Source of the DNA: Acidimicrobiia bacterium
GTDB lineage: Bacteria > Actinomycetota > Acidimicrobiia > Spongiisociales > UBA5794
Length of the DNA: 5,005 bases
Assembly: GCA_029934555.1 (NCBI GenBank)
Contig: JAOZMA010000184.1
Coordinates: forward strand, 1 to 5,005
Direction: 5' to 3'
In this document: positions 4,958 through 5,005 of the stretch, piece by piece
How the letters are laid out: each line of letters begins with the position of its first letter
Numbering within the stretch: position 1 is the stretch's first letter
Made by a program: the position numbers and the translations under genes
Notes under the pieces: model-generated
Seen by the model: only the letters and a program-made list of their open reading frames with translations
Databases searched by the model: none
What the model was told of the DNA's origin: nothing

Positions 4958-5005
4958 CCCGGAGCTGGATACGGACCTGACTCTGCCGCCGACCCTCAAG
5001 TCGTT
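4958..5005. other. Right edge, no supportable feature
   Basis: These 48 bases follow the MFS stop codon. I see no terminator hairpin with a T-tract, no tRNA and no gene start. Confidence 0.5.

Noticed and set aside
1..5005. CRISPR array, tRNA, rRNA, insertion sequence, toxin-antitoxin or defence system
   Set aside because: No repeated spacer pattern, cloverleaf, transposase, or small paired toxin and antitoxin genes were seen; the genes look like ordinary chromosomal content.

Overview
The window is an ordinary-looking piece of a high-GC bacterial chromosome, most likely an actinomycete in the broad sense. Acidimicrobiia or a relative would fit, but that is a guess from protein style and not a measured placement. 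The clues are the GC-rich codon use, a Septum_form-type protein, a small coiled-coil protein of a style I associate with actinobacteria, and promoters placed directly against start codons. No rRNA, tRNA, CRISPR array, insertion sequence or phage gene is visible, and I see no multi-gene system.

Layout, left to right. Positions 1-157 hold no gene I can support. A small coiled-coil protein of unknown function (158-571, minus) is divergent from a three-helix membrane protein with a charged coiled-coil loop (741-1286, plus). The 169 bp between them carry two GC-rich hairpins and a palindrome. Next is an SGNH/GDSL hydrolase (1369-2148, plus), whose 3' end overlaps by 50 bp the 3' end of a convergent uridine kinase gene, udk (2099-2791, minus). 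Upstream of udk on the same strand is a zinc-ribbon, single-pass membrane protein with an extracytoplasmic Septum_form-like domain (2933-3661, minus). It is divergent from a 12-helix MFS transporter (3746-4957, plus). The last 48 bases hold nothing I can assign.

The most informative signal is in the promoters. Four of the six genes have a TANNNT -10 box exactly 6 nt before the start codon (genes starting at 571 minus, 741, 1369 and 3746), and none of these has a Shine-Dalgarno sequence. udk has a similar box 8 nt upstream. This is the architecture of leaderless mRNAs, and it decides two start codons (1369 rather than 1312, and GTG 3746 rather than ATG 3719). The zinc-ribbon gene is the exception: it has a strong AGGAGGT ribosome binding site before a GTG start. 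Several -10 boxes are overlapped or directly preceded by perfect dyads. The most elaborate is a nested inverted repeat at 3714-3744 across the MFS promoter.

The genes do not form an obvious pathway. Uridine kinase is pyrimidine salvage, the hydrolase and transporter have unknown substrates, and the remaining three are a cytosolic coiled-coil protein and two membrane proteins of unknown role. Each gene appears to have its own promoter, so this is a row of single-gene units and not an operon.
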